Source of the DNA: Paragordius varius
Taxonomy: Eukaryota > Nematomorpha
Direction: 5' to 3'
Assembly: GCA_964247055.1 (NCBI GenBank)
Contig: OZ176057.1
Span: 682,001 to 746,000, forward strand
Length of the DNA stretch: 64,000 nucleotides
The notes beneath the pieces are model-generated. The model did not search any database. It had not been told where the DNA came from and saw only the letters and a list, made by a program, of their open reading frames with translations. Positions 45,340 through 56,915 of this stretch are shown one piece after another; positions within the stretch are counted from its first letter, which is position 1; every line of letters starts with the position of its first letter. A program made the position numbers and the translations under genes.

Positions 45340-45772
45340 TACATTTTGGGTTAGTTTAATATCCCAGAGTAATTTATTAAAAAGTATTTGAAGGTCGTAA
45401 GCTGCATTTAAATATCTTTTATTTAGCCTTTTAGGCGAGTTACACAATTTTTTGAAAAAATATAAAATTGTAAAAATTCCTCATCTCAAACTTGTTTGCC
45501 GCCATAAATCGCTAATGCAACATTCATATAAATTGTTTAAAAATTTATATAATTAATTAACAGTTTTAAGGCTACATTTAAATAGCAAAAATTTGATACA
45601 TTTTGATTTTTATATCAATTGTTCGTTAACTTAAAAATATAAGCTTTTTTATCCATTATATGTGAACAATGTTTGATATTTGAATTTTAACTAATATAAC
45701 TTTCAAAACTTTAGTTAATTTACTTAATTGAGCTTTAGGATATAAAATTAACCCAATTAAATTGGGGCAAAA
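45340..45772. mobile_element. Family H MITE (copy H1)
   Basis: The left end CATTTTGGGTTAGTTTAATA is mirrored by the right end, which reads GATATAAAATTAACCC and then TTGGGGCAAAATG. The interior has TAGCCTTTTAGGCGAGTTAC and TTGTTTGCCGCCAT, shared with 49246-49995. A third partial copy lies at 62699-62935. Confidence 0.7.
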
Positions 45773-45849
45773 TGAAAAGGTAATAAAGTGCATAGCTTTT
45801 ATACCGATTCAAAAAATAAAAAATATACAAAAAAATATTTTACATACAT

Positions 45850-46110
45850 ATACAAAAAAACTGAAATTATACGGACAAAATAAACTATAAACACAAATAT
45901 ATTTTTCTGGAAACCATATTTTTTGATTCTTGTTTTTAAAGTGTTTAAACTGCAAAATATAAAATTGAAATAACATTGTAGCACAATCAATCAATTAATT
46001 TACGGTGATTAAATATTTTATACAGCAAAAATTAGGATTAAAAAATATGGTTGTCTTTGAATAAAAATATTTGTTTTTATATTCATATGTGTCCGAATAA
46101 TTTCGTATAC
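45850..46110. mobile_element. Family B MITE
   Basis: CTGAAATTATACGGACAAAA at the left; ATATGGTTGTCTTTGAATAA and GTGTCCGAATAATTTCG at the right. Confidence 0.75.
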
Positions 46111-46309
46111 TATATATATGACTACTTTTTCAAAAATTTACATTCATTTTTTAGCTTTTGATGAAAGCACAGTATATACAGTATGAGCAGGTAGACATTT
46201 TTTGTATTGAATATTGCCAAATGGCATATTCAGGGTGTAAAGAAGGTTGCTAAAAAAACATTGTGTGTTGTGGTTGGCTATATATATTTACTCCACATAT
46301 TTATTACAA

Positions 46310-46612
46310 TTTTTTAATCTGAGGGTAGCCCGCAAGCAGCAGGCGGCACTCCGAAACTCAATTTCAGAATTCCATAAATTAAAATATGCTCATAAAATGT
46401 TAAAAAAAATCATATTTTAAAAATAATTTTTCTAAATAATTGTATCCAAATGGCAAGAAAAAATTGTTATATTGTGTTTGCATTTTCCAGTTTTATGTCT
46501 GTAATCTAATTACTTATGAGACTATAATATGAATGCAGCCCGCTAATTTTATTAGTCAAAAATGCTGCCCGTGAAGCCATTTGTGTTGAACACCTCTGGT
46601 TCAGACAGCATA
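46310..46612. mobile_element. hAT-like MITE
   Basis: GAGGGTAGCCCGCAAGCAGC at the left; GCAGCCCGCTAATTTTATTA and GCTGCCCGTGAAGCCATTTG ending ACACCTCTGG at the right. It belongs to the same broad type as 17130-17395 and the end at 62260-62315. Confidence 0.5.
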
Positions 46613-47116
46613 TTAATGAAAAGTAATATCAAACATTGAATTATTTTGTTTAAATATTATTTCCACTTTCTTATACCAAATAAAAAATATATTAAAAAAG
46701 CTTTAGCGCTACGGACCTTTGAGTTGTAGAAGCATTCCTACCTTAATTAATTTAGATATATTGAAAAACTTCCCTCAACAAATTTGACAAAAGCCAACTA
46801 TGTATTTTACAGCCCTAGTGATGTAAAATTATAAAAACATATTTACATTTTTTTTGAATTTTACTTAATTGTGGGCGCTTAAATAATATTTATGAATTCT
46901 CTGACATGCTCTTTTGAATTAATTTAGTTGTTTAACTCTCGTATATTAATAAAAATATAAAATACAATGCAATAATTATACAATAAATGCATATAGGTCA
47001 TTTAATTTTAGCATAGACAAAGACACGTAAAAATAAAATAAAAAGAGAATCAATAAAAAAAAATCGTTGTTATCAGGTATCTAAATTTAAAAAAGAAATA
47101 AAAATCAAATTTATTA

Positions 47117-50100
47117 ATGTTGTTTATGAAATATTTTAAAAAACGATATCGAATAATTATTCCGTTTTTTATTGGATGTTCATTTTTAATATATGGGAGG
47201 CCTTTTCTTAATCTATTACTTTTGCTAATTATTGAAACTTATCAAAAGGTGACATTAGGACACTTACAACCAGAATCTTCAGAAAATTTAGTTAGTATAT
47301 GCGTTTTTAAATTTTAATTACAATAAAGGAAAGGGAGGAATTGTATCAAGACATTCAAAATATTTGCTCAAACGTTATCCCCGATTTTCAAGTTTGTCTT
47401 TGGAAAAATATTTTTTTGAATGTTTTATAAATGTAAACTAAAAAATAAAATTTATACAGACAAAAGATTAAATATTGTTTACAATTATACTTTTCAAGAT
47501 TTCTCCATATACTAAATAAATATTTAAAAATTGAGAGCTTTAACAAACTATACCTTTTTACAGTCAAGGAACACTTTTTTAAGCAAACGCACATTTTTCA
47601 ATCAAACGCAACCTTTTTCAAGCAAACGCAACATTTTAATTCCGTTTAGATGGAAAATATTGCGTTTGGTTGAAAAAGTGTTGCTTTTGACCACAAAATG
47701 GTATATATATATATATATATATACATTTTCAATTTTGCAACGTATATTTGAAAAAAAACCAAATTTTAAACACTTGATTATGCTTTTTCAAAATATGTTT
47801 TTTAGTTTTTTTGGGTTTGCTTGTATAATATCAATTGTTACAGTATTATATAATTTAGTTGACATCAAAAATGGTGGCAGCATTGGAATTTTGTCCAGGA
47901 TATAATATACCCAAAGATATGAAGGTATTTAGGCGAGCATGCTTTGTTTTCACTTATATATATTAGGTTTGGAGTTTATATATAGAAAAATTAAAAATAT
48001 CAGTAAAAATTTAATTTATGCAGAAAAAACGTATCGTAACAAAAACATATTTTTTAAAACTATAATTTTACAACATAAATTATTAGATTTTCTTCACAAC
48101 GTTTCTCAACCTAAAATTATGAGTTATATAAAAAACACATGTTGTCCGTATAATGTAAATTTTTACTGTAAATAAATTTATGAGCGATTGTGAACGCTTG
48201 CAAAATAACCTTCTTAACATATTATTTATATCCTACATTTTCAATTAAAATTTTGAATTAAACAAGTTTAGCTTTTATACAATATCAAATATTTTATTTA
48301 TAATTGCAAACACTTGCTTTTTCATATAATATTCAAAAGCTTCAAACAAATCCGTTATCTTAACTATATTATCTCCTATTTTTGTGTACAGACTAATAGG
48401 TCCTTAGCCAAAGAGACTTGCATTGATTTGGAAAAAACATCTCAGGTTAATAAACATAAACATTATTAAAACTAATTTTTATTTTTACTTAATATTATTT
48501 TATAAATATAGGAATATGCTCAAATTTATTTGGCACAAATGCCAAAGGATAGCAAACGCGGTGCTGAAGCGTTAAAAGTCCTTAAATATATTCACAGGTG
48601 AACTTAAATTATCTATGATTTAAAATTCAAATTGACCCTTACAATTCAAATTCGCAAAATATATTGTTTTATTCATATTTTATAAAAATGAAATTTTGTT
48701 AAAATTAAAATATTAAATAATATTAAACTATGCCATAAAGATGTATTTCATATTAATAATAATTTATATTAGCTCAAAAACACTTATTTTAGAGTGATAT
48801 TTAAGGGTTAAAATTGTCCAATTTGAACTGTTCAAGGGTAAATTTTAATTATTCAAGGGTGAATTTGAGCTATAAATAGATAAGAAATTTTTTATCTAAT
48901 ACCTTTTCCTCTTTAAAACATCACTCAACTTATATAATATGGAATAGAGATTTAAATTGTTTTCCCACTCAAATGTATGATTCAAAATAGTAGAGTTAAA
49001 TAGTTTATGTGGGAAAAAGATTTTGAAAAAGTATGGTTTTTTATACAAAAAAATTGGTTTTTTAATTTTTGGGTTTTGTCCGTATATTTCCATTTTTACT
49101 GTTATTCTTAATTTGTGACTTGTAATATTAATCAATAAATTATATTTACAAATTCGTTTTTGCCGAACCCGCTGAAACCCTCTCAACTAGCAATATTTTA
49201 GTGTCTTATATTATTTGATTTATAATTTTAATTTTATTTGACTCCATCACACTTTGGGGCAGTTTAATAATTCAGAGCCACTTCTTAAAAGGTACTAAGC
49301 TGAAAAATATGCTTTCTTTAGCCTTTTAGGGCGAATTATACATTTTTTAAAAAAAGGTAAAATTGTAAAAAAACCCTCATATCAAACTTTTTTACCGCCA
49401 TTTTTTCTATTAATTTTTATAAATCGCAATGCAATAGGCAGATAATTGTATGTTATGGTTAGAAAATGTAAATAATTAACTAAAGCTGAGGCTAGATATT
49501 ACTAGCAAAAACTTTTATTTTGATTTTAATATGTCATTTACAGTTCAAATTCACCCTCGAACAATTCAAATTCGCCCTTGAACATCAAATTCACCCTAAA
49601 TTATGCTTTTAGAACTAATATAACTCATTATTAATATAAAATATCTTTATGGCATAGTTTATTATTTTTCAGTTTAATTTTAAACAACATTTTAATTTTT
49701 TTAAATATTAAAATATAAGTAATTTTTAATTTTAAAAACCATAATTTATTTGAGGTGGATTTAAAATTGTTCCAGGGTGAATTATTTTAAATGGTATACA
49801 GCTGTTTCAATCGTGTTTTAGAGCTGTCTCAGTTTTAAACTCTATAAATCACAAAACTGTAAAAAATATAATCTTTTTCATCAAATAGAGAACAATTTTT
49901 GATAAATAATTATACTAAAATAACTTTCAAAACTGTAGTTTATCTACAATTGAGTTCTAGGATACTACTATTCCAAAAGATTTATCATAATGAGATGTTT
50001 AAACTTTCTTCCTATTTTATTTATCTTTAACATAATTTTTAGATATACATGTTGAAAAGAGACATTGCATGCGTATATATATCTGTCAATATTTAGTCCT

Positions 50101-52539
50101 TATAAACCTATTTCTGAAAATACCCGACAATAAAATTTTGGTAGTTAAATTTGGGTCAAATAAAAATCATAATGTTAAATGGTATTTCACGAGACCCCGT
50201 ATTAAGTCATGAGGTTGTTCATAAATATATTATTAAAATAATTACTACAAAAATTTGTCATTTAGGAAAAGCAAAAAACTGGAATATCGATGCCACAATA
50301 AAATCATTATTGGAAACATCTATGATGGAGGATGGACCATATGTCAAGATGAACCATTTTTACTTCGTGCCCCTTGTTTAATTTATTCATTTGGGTTTGT
50401 AATATTTTTTACTTATTTATAATATTAAGTTTTATTATAAACAGATATTATCGGTCAAAACTAATTATTCCGGTTCAGATTTCGAATCATTTAAATTAAT
50501 ATTTTTTGCCAATATATAAATTATGAAAGATAAATTAACTAAAAAAAGGATTTTTCTGTTGAAAAACGCTGTTGAGATCTCCCCTATTTCTTTTTATTTT
50601 TTATTTACAGTAAAAATTGAAAATATACAGACGAAATGCAAAAATAGAAAGAAATATTTTTTAACTATACTTTTCAAAAACCTTTTCCCCCTATTATAAT
50701 TATATATTAATTGTGAAATGTATAAAATGAACGTAATACCAACCAAACATCTCTATTTTGTGTAATACAATTAACTAAAAAAATGAAGTTTTTTTAATAA
50801 GTATTATAGTTGTTTTTTTTGTGAAAATTTATTGTCTTTTATATGGTTATGTTTTTTTTGTAAAAATACATTTGTCTATCAGTGTTTACGTTTTGTCTGC
50901 GTAATTTCAATTTTTACTGTATTTTATAATTGCAATTGAATAAATATATAATGGCAAAAATCATGGTTATTAAAAAGTATGGTTATCTTTTTTTTGTAAA
51001 AATTTTTGATTTTTACGATTTTGCCCGTAATTTAAATTTTTACTGTATTTTATAATTGCAATTAAATAAATATATATGGCAAAGATCATAGTTTTTACAA
51101 AATTATGGTTTAAAAAATATTTGTCTTTTAATTTTTACGTTGCCTGTGGGATTTAAATTTTTACTACATATATATACATATATATGTACAGCGTTGGGAA
51201 TGATTGGTCCTTTGAGGATCGACTTTTGAGTTTTGGCTGTTTGGTTCACAGTTTTGATCCTACCATCGGTCTTAAATCTTTTCAACGATTTCCCACCAAT
51301 CTTTTTCACGCCATAGGTCTTGCCCCCGAACCAGGTTTATTTTTTTTAAATCTTACATTTTTTTGAATTTTAATTTAATTTTTTTGCAGTAAACATTGGA
51401 ATTTATTACAGACACAAAGAATGTGTTGAATCCTTGATACAAATATGTTTTTGTTATTAAAATACAATCATACTACCTTTTTAAATCTTAATTTTAACCA
51501 TTTTCTAAATTTTAAAAATTGGACATATATATAATATTTAAGAAAAAGGGGTTTTTAAATATCTTTATGTAATAGCATCTTGTCTGTATAATTTAAAATA
51601 TGCACATTCTAAGACAATTCTTATTGTTGTCGGAAAGAGTAGCGTATAAGTTAAAACAACAAACGGTTGAAATTACAATTTTTTCCAATTACAACATTAA
51701 ATTTTCTTAATTATGAACAAAATATATTTTTTATCTTATGCGTTATATCACAAATTGCCCAACAATAATAGGCATAGACTAATTTTTATGTGCATATAGT
51801 AATACAATTTTCTGTAATATATAAAATATTTTATCTTATTTTTCTAGATAGTTTTAGCCATACTGATACCGTCACTCATCCAAGTGTATATCGTAAAAAA
51901 GTTTGGAATAACCTAAATAAGATCTACACTGTTGCAAATTTACTAAACAATTCACAGTCAAACGTCAAAATCTCACCCCCAAACCAAAATTATCAGGCTT
52001 CAAATTCCGCCGAAAGTTTATATTTAAGCCAAGATTTATATGTTATTCAACCTGTTAACAAGGAAAAAATATTAAAAAACACTTTTCAACAAACTCCCCC
52101 GACTCATATGTTAGATGTTAAAAAAGAAATGAATGTATACTTACCATTAACAACAATTTTAAATATGTTACACCTACATTTTACTCAATATGATTTAAGT
52201 TCCGATATGCCTAAAATCGATATAATCAAGATTGATATTGAAGGTGCTGAATTGGATATTTTACATAGTTTACTACAAAAATCGTATGACAATGATCAGT
52301 TGTGGTCTCAAATTAAGCAAATAACTTTTGAGTTCCATGGAAGCTTTTGGGTACCACAAGAATATATTTTCAACCCAAACTTAATGCCTAAACTGAGAGA
52401 TATTTTTACGGGATTAAATCACGTAGGATTTCGATTATTTCATTCTTGTGGAAACCTGGGAAGCAAATTATATGCACCGGATTGGATATATGGGTGTTAT
52501 TGTTTTTCTTATGTTAATAGCAAATATATTTTGGAATAA
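47117..52539 (+). CDS. METTL24-like FkbM-domain methyltransferase, type II membrane protein (6 exons)
   Basis: Exons: 47117-47290, 48392-48445, 48512-48597, 50266-50394, 51192-51334 and 51848-52539; all GT-AG and in phase, 1278 nt, 425 codons plus TAA. Residues about 11-40 form one membrane anchor after basic residues (KYFKKRYRIIIPFFIGCSFL), so the catalytic part is probably lumenal. Residues about 105-195 match METTL24 relatives: YDGGWTICQDEPFLL, CLIYSFGVGNDWSFED (SAM-binding start) and FGCLVHSFDP. Around 320-332 is IDIIKIDIEGAELDIL, the FkbM-family signature, then QIKQITFEFHGSFW, VGFRLFHSCGN and a final CFSYVNSKY. Exon 6 holds a poorly conserved N/S/Q-rich insert (about 215-285). Substrate unknown; in animals METTL24 is poorly characterised. 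The first donor is GTTAGT, chosen because the phase then fits. Confidence 0.9.
47549..47706. mobile_element. Family I MITE in intron 1 of the METTL24-like gene
   Basis: It starts TATACCTTTTTACAGTCAAG and ends GACCACAAAATGGTATA. The left half has three tandem units of the kind CAAGCAAACGCAACATTTT; the right has inverse ones (TGCGTTTGGTTGAAAAAGTG). The ends match family A (TATACC...GGTATA), but the subrepeat is different. The right end runs into a (TA)n tract. Confidence 0.85.
47999..48171. mobile_element. Family B MITE, short copy, intron 1 of the METTL24-like gene
   Basis: ATCAGTAAAAATTTAATTTA ... TTGTCCGTATAATGTAAATT followed by TTTACTGTA. The middle is shortened. Confidence 0.7.
48612..48882. 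mobile_element. Family A MITE in intron 3 of the METTL24-like gene (copy A6)
   Basis: Core AATATTAAACTATGCCATAA; right end with two GGGTxAATTTxAATTxTTCAA units. The outer termini are worn. Confidence 0.7.
48884..49102. mobile_element. Family B MITE (right part) in intron 3
   Basis: AAAAGTATGGTTTTTTATAC and GTTTTGTCCGTATATTTCCA with the end TTTTTACTGTT. The left part is not clear. Confidence 0.6.
49246..49995. mobile_element. Family H MITE (copy H2) with a family A copy inside
   Basis: CACTTTGGGGCAGTTTAATA, TTAGCCTTTTAGGGCGAATT and TTTTTTACCGCCAT match H1 in order. A family A MITE (49531-49798, ATGTCATTTACAGTTCAAAT ... AAATGGTATA) interrupts it. After the insert, GTTTCAATCGTGTTTT and CAAAACTGTAAAAAATATAA continue family H, as in 62840-62935. 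Confidence 0.75.
50606..51167. mobile_element. Family B MITE with its right end repeated in tandem, intron 4
   Basis: A full copy, 50606-50921, starts TACAGTAAAAATTGAAAATA and ends TTTCAATTTTTACTGTA. Two further right-end units follow, ending TTTAAATTTTTACTGTA at 51047 and TTTAAATTTTTACTACA at 51167. Each begins TTTTATAATTGCAATTxAAT. Unit length is about 123 bases. The array ends about 25 bases before exon 5. Confidence 0.8.
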
Positions 52540-52600
52540 CATTCTTATTCCCACGATATACAAAATTGAGTTACAGAAATAAGTTGGTTTTTTAGAAATG

Positions 52601-52885
52601 TACAGTAATTAGTTAAATAAAAGGTATAAACATACAGAACAATATTTTTTTTCAAAAGACATGGACTATTTTAAACATGATTTTTATAAAAAAAACTTAT
52701 AGTTTAAAATCTCTAAGATATTAGAGGTGTAAATTGCTAAGACAATCAATAAATACTTATAATTGATAGTTAAATTGTATAAATACATAGGAAACATCAT
52801 GGGTAATGAAAGTATGGTGGTATGGTCTTTATAAAAAAATATTTATCTTTACGTTTTTACGTTTTGTTTGTATAAGAATTTGATT
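52601..52885. mobile_element. Family B MITE just downstream of the METTL24-like gene
   Basis: TACAGTAATTAGTTAAATAA at the left, with TTTTTTTTCAAAAGACATGG. The right end has GAAAGTATGGTGGTATGGTC and TTTACGTTTTGTTTGTATAA. It begins about 60 bases after the stop codon. Confidence 0.7.
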
Positions 52886-53348
52886 CGTATAAAATAAATT
52901 GATTAGATATCTAATTTCCTTTTGTATTAAAAATGAAGCAGTAATAAAAAAATGTGATCCAAATATAAATTAACAGATGACCCCCTGCTCTCTCATGAAA
53001 TCAAGGGCATTTAAAATAAGGATAGTATGCTAATGATCTTGTACATTTCTTATATTATTTTTATAAGACTTCTCCTCAAATGGACTTCAGAGGATTTAAT
53101 TAAATAAATCTTATTTCGATTATATTGAACAAAAAAGATATTTTTTTGTTGTGCTTTAATGGAAAAATTCATAATGATAAAACCGAAACGGAAGAAAACA
53201 AAAAAAAATATTGGAAGAGTTTGATTAATTTTATTTATGTATGATAATATCTTAGGCCAAAAATATGTTTTCTATAAAAATTGTTTTGTAAATTAATCCT
53301 TTATTAAATTATAATTCGAGTTATTACCCTATATGGCAAGTTATAATT

Positions 53349-53501
53349 TATACCATTTTTCAATCAAAAGCAACATTTTGAAGCAAAGTTGACATTTTAA
53401 GAAAACGCAACATTTTTCAATTGACTTTGCTTGAAAAATGCGTTTAGATGAAAAAAACTTGTCCGCTTAAAAAATGTTGCTTTCGACCAAATAATGGTAT
53501 A
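53349..53501. mobile_element. Family I MITE (copy 2)
   Basis: TATACCATTTTTCAATCAAA ... CTTTCGACCAAATAATGGTA then TA. Left subrepeats of type AAGCAACATTTTGAAGCAAA, inverse ones on the right. It confirms the family seen at 47549-47706. Confidence 0.85.
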
Positions 53502-53991
53502 ACACGCCAAATTATTATATAAAAGAATTGAAGTATTCAATTTCATTGATTAAAACAAGTAGTGTTCATTGTTTGATTGGGGCACCACGGTTTTTTGCTT
53601 GAGTGAGGTGAGCCTTAAACAGCTCCCTTAAAATATTAAAAAAGAAGTTTTGTCTCTTTATCCCAAATTTTGCACAAATTTTAATCAGGCCTCTCTGGTT
53701 AACTGATAGTATTTAGTGGGCATTATTTTTGATATTCTAGTACGCAGTTCGAATTGTTTATAGCATATCATTAATAGAGGTTTGTATTCCTGGATGATAT
53801 CATAACTTTTCAAAGTTGTAATAGTGGGCCACAATAATGGTCTTTTAGGCACATTAAATCAAAAAATGTATGGTTAATCTTCAATTTAAGCGCCTCTAAA
53901 ATCTTTTTTAGATTTTTTTAATCGCTAAAAAATTGGAATTTAAAATGTATTATGGTTAACTAAAATGAATTGACTTTAAACGCGTTTTATT

Positions 53992-54258
53992 CACAGTATT
54001 GACATTATACGGACAAAATGTAAAAATATAAACTTAAATTTTTTTCAAAAGACAACCATAACTTTTTCAAACCTTACATCCTATAAAATCATTTGACAAT
54101 CGTAAAATAATAATTGATTGTGTTACCCATTATGTTTCCATATTATTTGTAGTTTAAAACAATGAATTATATTAAAAAATCAAGATTAAAATGTATGGTT
54201 GTCATTTAAAAAAAAATTTTTGTCTTTATATATTCACGCTTTGGCCAATTTTAGTGTA
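53992..54258. mobile_element. Family B MITE
   Basis: CAGTATTGACATTATACGGA, ACAAAATGTAAAAATATAAA and TTTTCAAAAGACAACCATAA at the left; TGTATGGTTGTCATTTAAAA and TATATATTCACGCTTTGGCC at the right. Confidence 0.8.
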
Positions 54259-54711
54259 CATTTTGACAGAAATTTCCAAAAAATTATAATTTATAATCAG
54301 ACTTTTTTTTCAAGAAAATTTGACAAGTATAAATTTTTGAGCTCTTGAACAGGCGAGTCCAGCATGCGGCCCTTCAAAATATTATGTTCATCCCCCGATA
54401 AATTCGGAAAATTGCCAAATAAATAGAGAGTCCACAACATGCAAAAATGTGCTAATAAAATCTTTGTAAATATAAAATTTCTCAAATTAATTTTACTGAG
54501 TAAGCCTTTCCAATTAGCAGCAAACCAACAAAAAATAATGATACTGTTTAATTTTTTTGAATTTTTTAAGCTAATATATTTCTCAAAAGCGGTCTGCTTA
54601 ATAACCATTTGTGTTGGACTCATTCGCTCTTATATAAATTTTTTGGATTGGAGCTAAAAAGTACAATGTAATAAAACACAAAGTTAAATATAAGTTGAAA
54701 AAATATTTTAT

Positions 54712-55198
54712 TTTAGTCCTTCGATTCAAAATAAGGTACCTGTGGCCTGTTTAATATTATCTTTAAAAAATATGAAATTCATGATAAAAGTTTTATAACA
54801 TTAATGAACCAAAATATAAATTTAAAAATATTTGATATAACTTATTTTAAGGTAAAAACAAAAGGTAAAAATTTAGTGAATATGACATGTGTGCATTGAA
54901 ATTTCAAAATAAACCACATTTTATGTTCCTATCAATGTCAGATGGGATTTAAATAAAAAATAGCTTTCATTTTAGCTTTAAACTTAGTATGGACGATTTG
55001 CAAAAATATTGCAAAATAATAATGGCGTCGAAGTGGTTTGATATGGAACTTTAAAAATAAATTTTATTTAGATTCGGCTTTATATAATTTTTATTGAGAT
55101 AGATTAGAAGCATAAATTTTAACAGTATTTTTTTAAAAATATCACCTTGAATATGGTCTGTGGTAGTTAGATACCTTAATTTGATTCAAAGTGTTAAA
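54712..55198. mobile_element. Family C MITE (copy C2)
   Basis: TTTAGTCCTTCGATTCAAAA, then GTACCTGTGGCCTGTTTAAT at the left; GTAGTTAGATACCTTAATTT and GATTCAAAGTGTTAAAG at the right. More diverged than C1 and C3. Confidence 0.75.
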
Positions 55199-55829
55199 GT
55201 TTAGATTATTATTGTTAAAAATTTTAGGGAGGCAAAATTATTTTGTTTAATTGGAATTAATATAAGCTACTAATTTGTTAATATCTTAATTATAAGTTGG
55301 TAAATAGAAGAGGAACTAATATTTTTTAATAATTTAAGATTGATATATTTTTGTGACAATATTTTGACAACAGGAAAATTAATTAATTCACCACATTTTT
55401 TTTTATTTTGCAAAATTGTGTTGTTTTCTTTGCCAAAAAATTTTGTTCTTAACTTTTTTATAATTTCAAATTTGGAGGCATTTATTGATCCAAAAAGTGT
55501 ATACAACCATAAAAATGAAAAAGATAATATTGTACACCTTATATAAAAGATTTTAATTTATTTTACAATAATTTGTTATCCAGTATAATTTATTTTATGA
55601 TGCTTACTTTTTAGTTGTTATATGTTACCGGAAACATCTGAGAGTCCTTAATGTATAAGAGTTAACAAAAAGTTTAAAAAATATATGTGGTGGATGAATA
55701 AGTTTTTTAATAAAAAAAAGTACCATAAAAAATCTTAAATTTATAAATCATGTCCATATATGATTTATAGGTTTAGATTTAAGGTCAACCCTTAAGGATG
55801 CCGTGTTACAAAAATAATAAATAATAATA

Positions 55830-56401
55830 CAGTCATGTATCCTTTATTTTATCAAAAAATTTTTTATTTTCGTTAAAAGGGTATAAATATTTGGTAAAGA
55901 ATGGAAAAAACAAGAGCTCTATGTTATCAACCATATCATATTCATCAAAAAGTATAAGGATTATATGGTTATTTGGTAAAGAAAAAAGCCCAATGTTATT
56001 AACCATATCACATTCATCAAAAAAGTAAAAGAAGTGTGAGGGAAGGGCGTCGGAAATCTTTGGTAAAAAATGAAAATACACTAACAACCAACCCTTAATC
56101 TTAAAATATTGTTAAAGGGGAATGGTGATAATTTTTTGTTAATTTTTTAGCAAAATTTTATTACAATTTTTTTCAAAATTTTTATTTTATACCTTCATTT
56201 TCACTTCTTTTACTTTTTTAATGAATATGATATGGTTAACACCATTGGGCTCTTTTCTTTAACAAATAACAATAAACCTTATACTTTTTGATGAACATGA
56301 TATTGTTAATACCATATAGCTCTTGTTTTTTCATTCTTTACCCAATATTTATACCCATTTAACAAAAAAAAAATAAATTTTTGATAAAATAAGCATGACT
56401 G
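55830..56401. mobile_element. Family G fold-back element, extended copy
   Basis: It starts CAGTCATGTATCCTTTATTT and ends AAAATAAGCATGACTG. The GAGCTCTATGTTATCAACCA arm is followed by further arms of the same theme (GCCCAATGTTATTAACCATA; inverse TATGGTTAACACCATTGGGC), making a 572 bp nested inverted structure compared with 234 bp for 43021-43254. Confidence 0.85.
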
Positions 56402-56670
56402 CACTAATAGGTTATTTGCCACTGTTTGGGTAATTGTGTTTACCGTAAAATTAAAAACAAAACATTACAAGTTAAAAACTTAACAACAAAAGTGTATATT
56501 TTCCTTTTATTTTTGTATGATATATTTTACAATTGTAATCATGTGTACTATATGGAAATCTAGTGTAAATGTTCGTTATATTTTATTTTTCTTTTTATGT
56601 TTTGTCCTTTATTTTTTGACTGAAATTATATATTTATTATAAAATCTTTAGGTAAATGATGCATTCTAAA

Positions 56671-56915
56671 TCAGTGGCTTTACCCAATGGAAAAAAAATC
56701 TTGTGTACCCCCTCCCTTCCAAAAAATAACCAAAATTTATCATAATATTATGAATTTAAATCCTGGTATCTGCAATTGTTTAAATATTTTTTTCATGGGA
56801 ACTTATCTTGATTTTCACCTGAGATCCTCATTAGTCTTCAATTCGCTATCATTTTTCGTTTTTAATTAAGTTTTCCAAATTTTTCGCGAACCTTGGGAAC
56901 AACTGCTCTAATGTT
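56671..56915. mobile_element. Possible hAT-like MITE
   Basis: CAGTGGCTTTACCCAATGGA ... GTACCCCCTCCC at the left and CGCGAACCTTGGGAACAACT at the right. The pattern of a near-CAGTGG start and GTACCCCC is familiar from animal hAT MITEs. The 60-codon frame here is a shadow of it. Confidence 0.4.

Noticed and set aside
50151-50381. 76-codon ORF as a coding frame of the METTL24-like gene
   Set aside because: The true exon (50266-50394) uses another frame, which restores YDGGW and CLIYSFG and fits the splice phases.
54297-54657. Overlapping ORFs of 108 (-) and 72 (+) codons
   Set aside because: No family resemblance, AT-driven composition and no nearby splice context; I could not support a gene.
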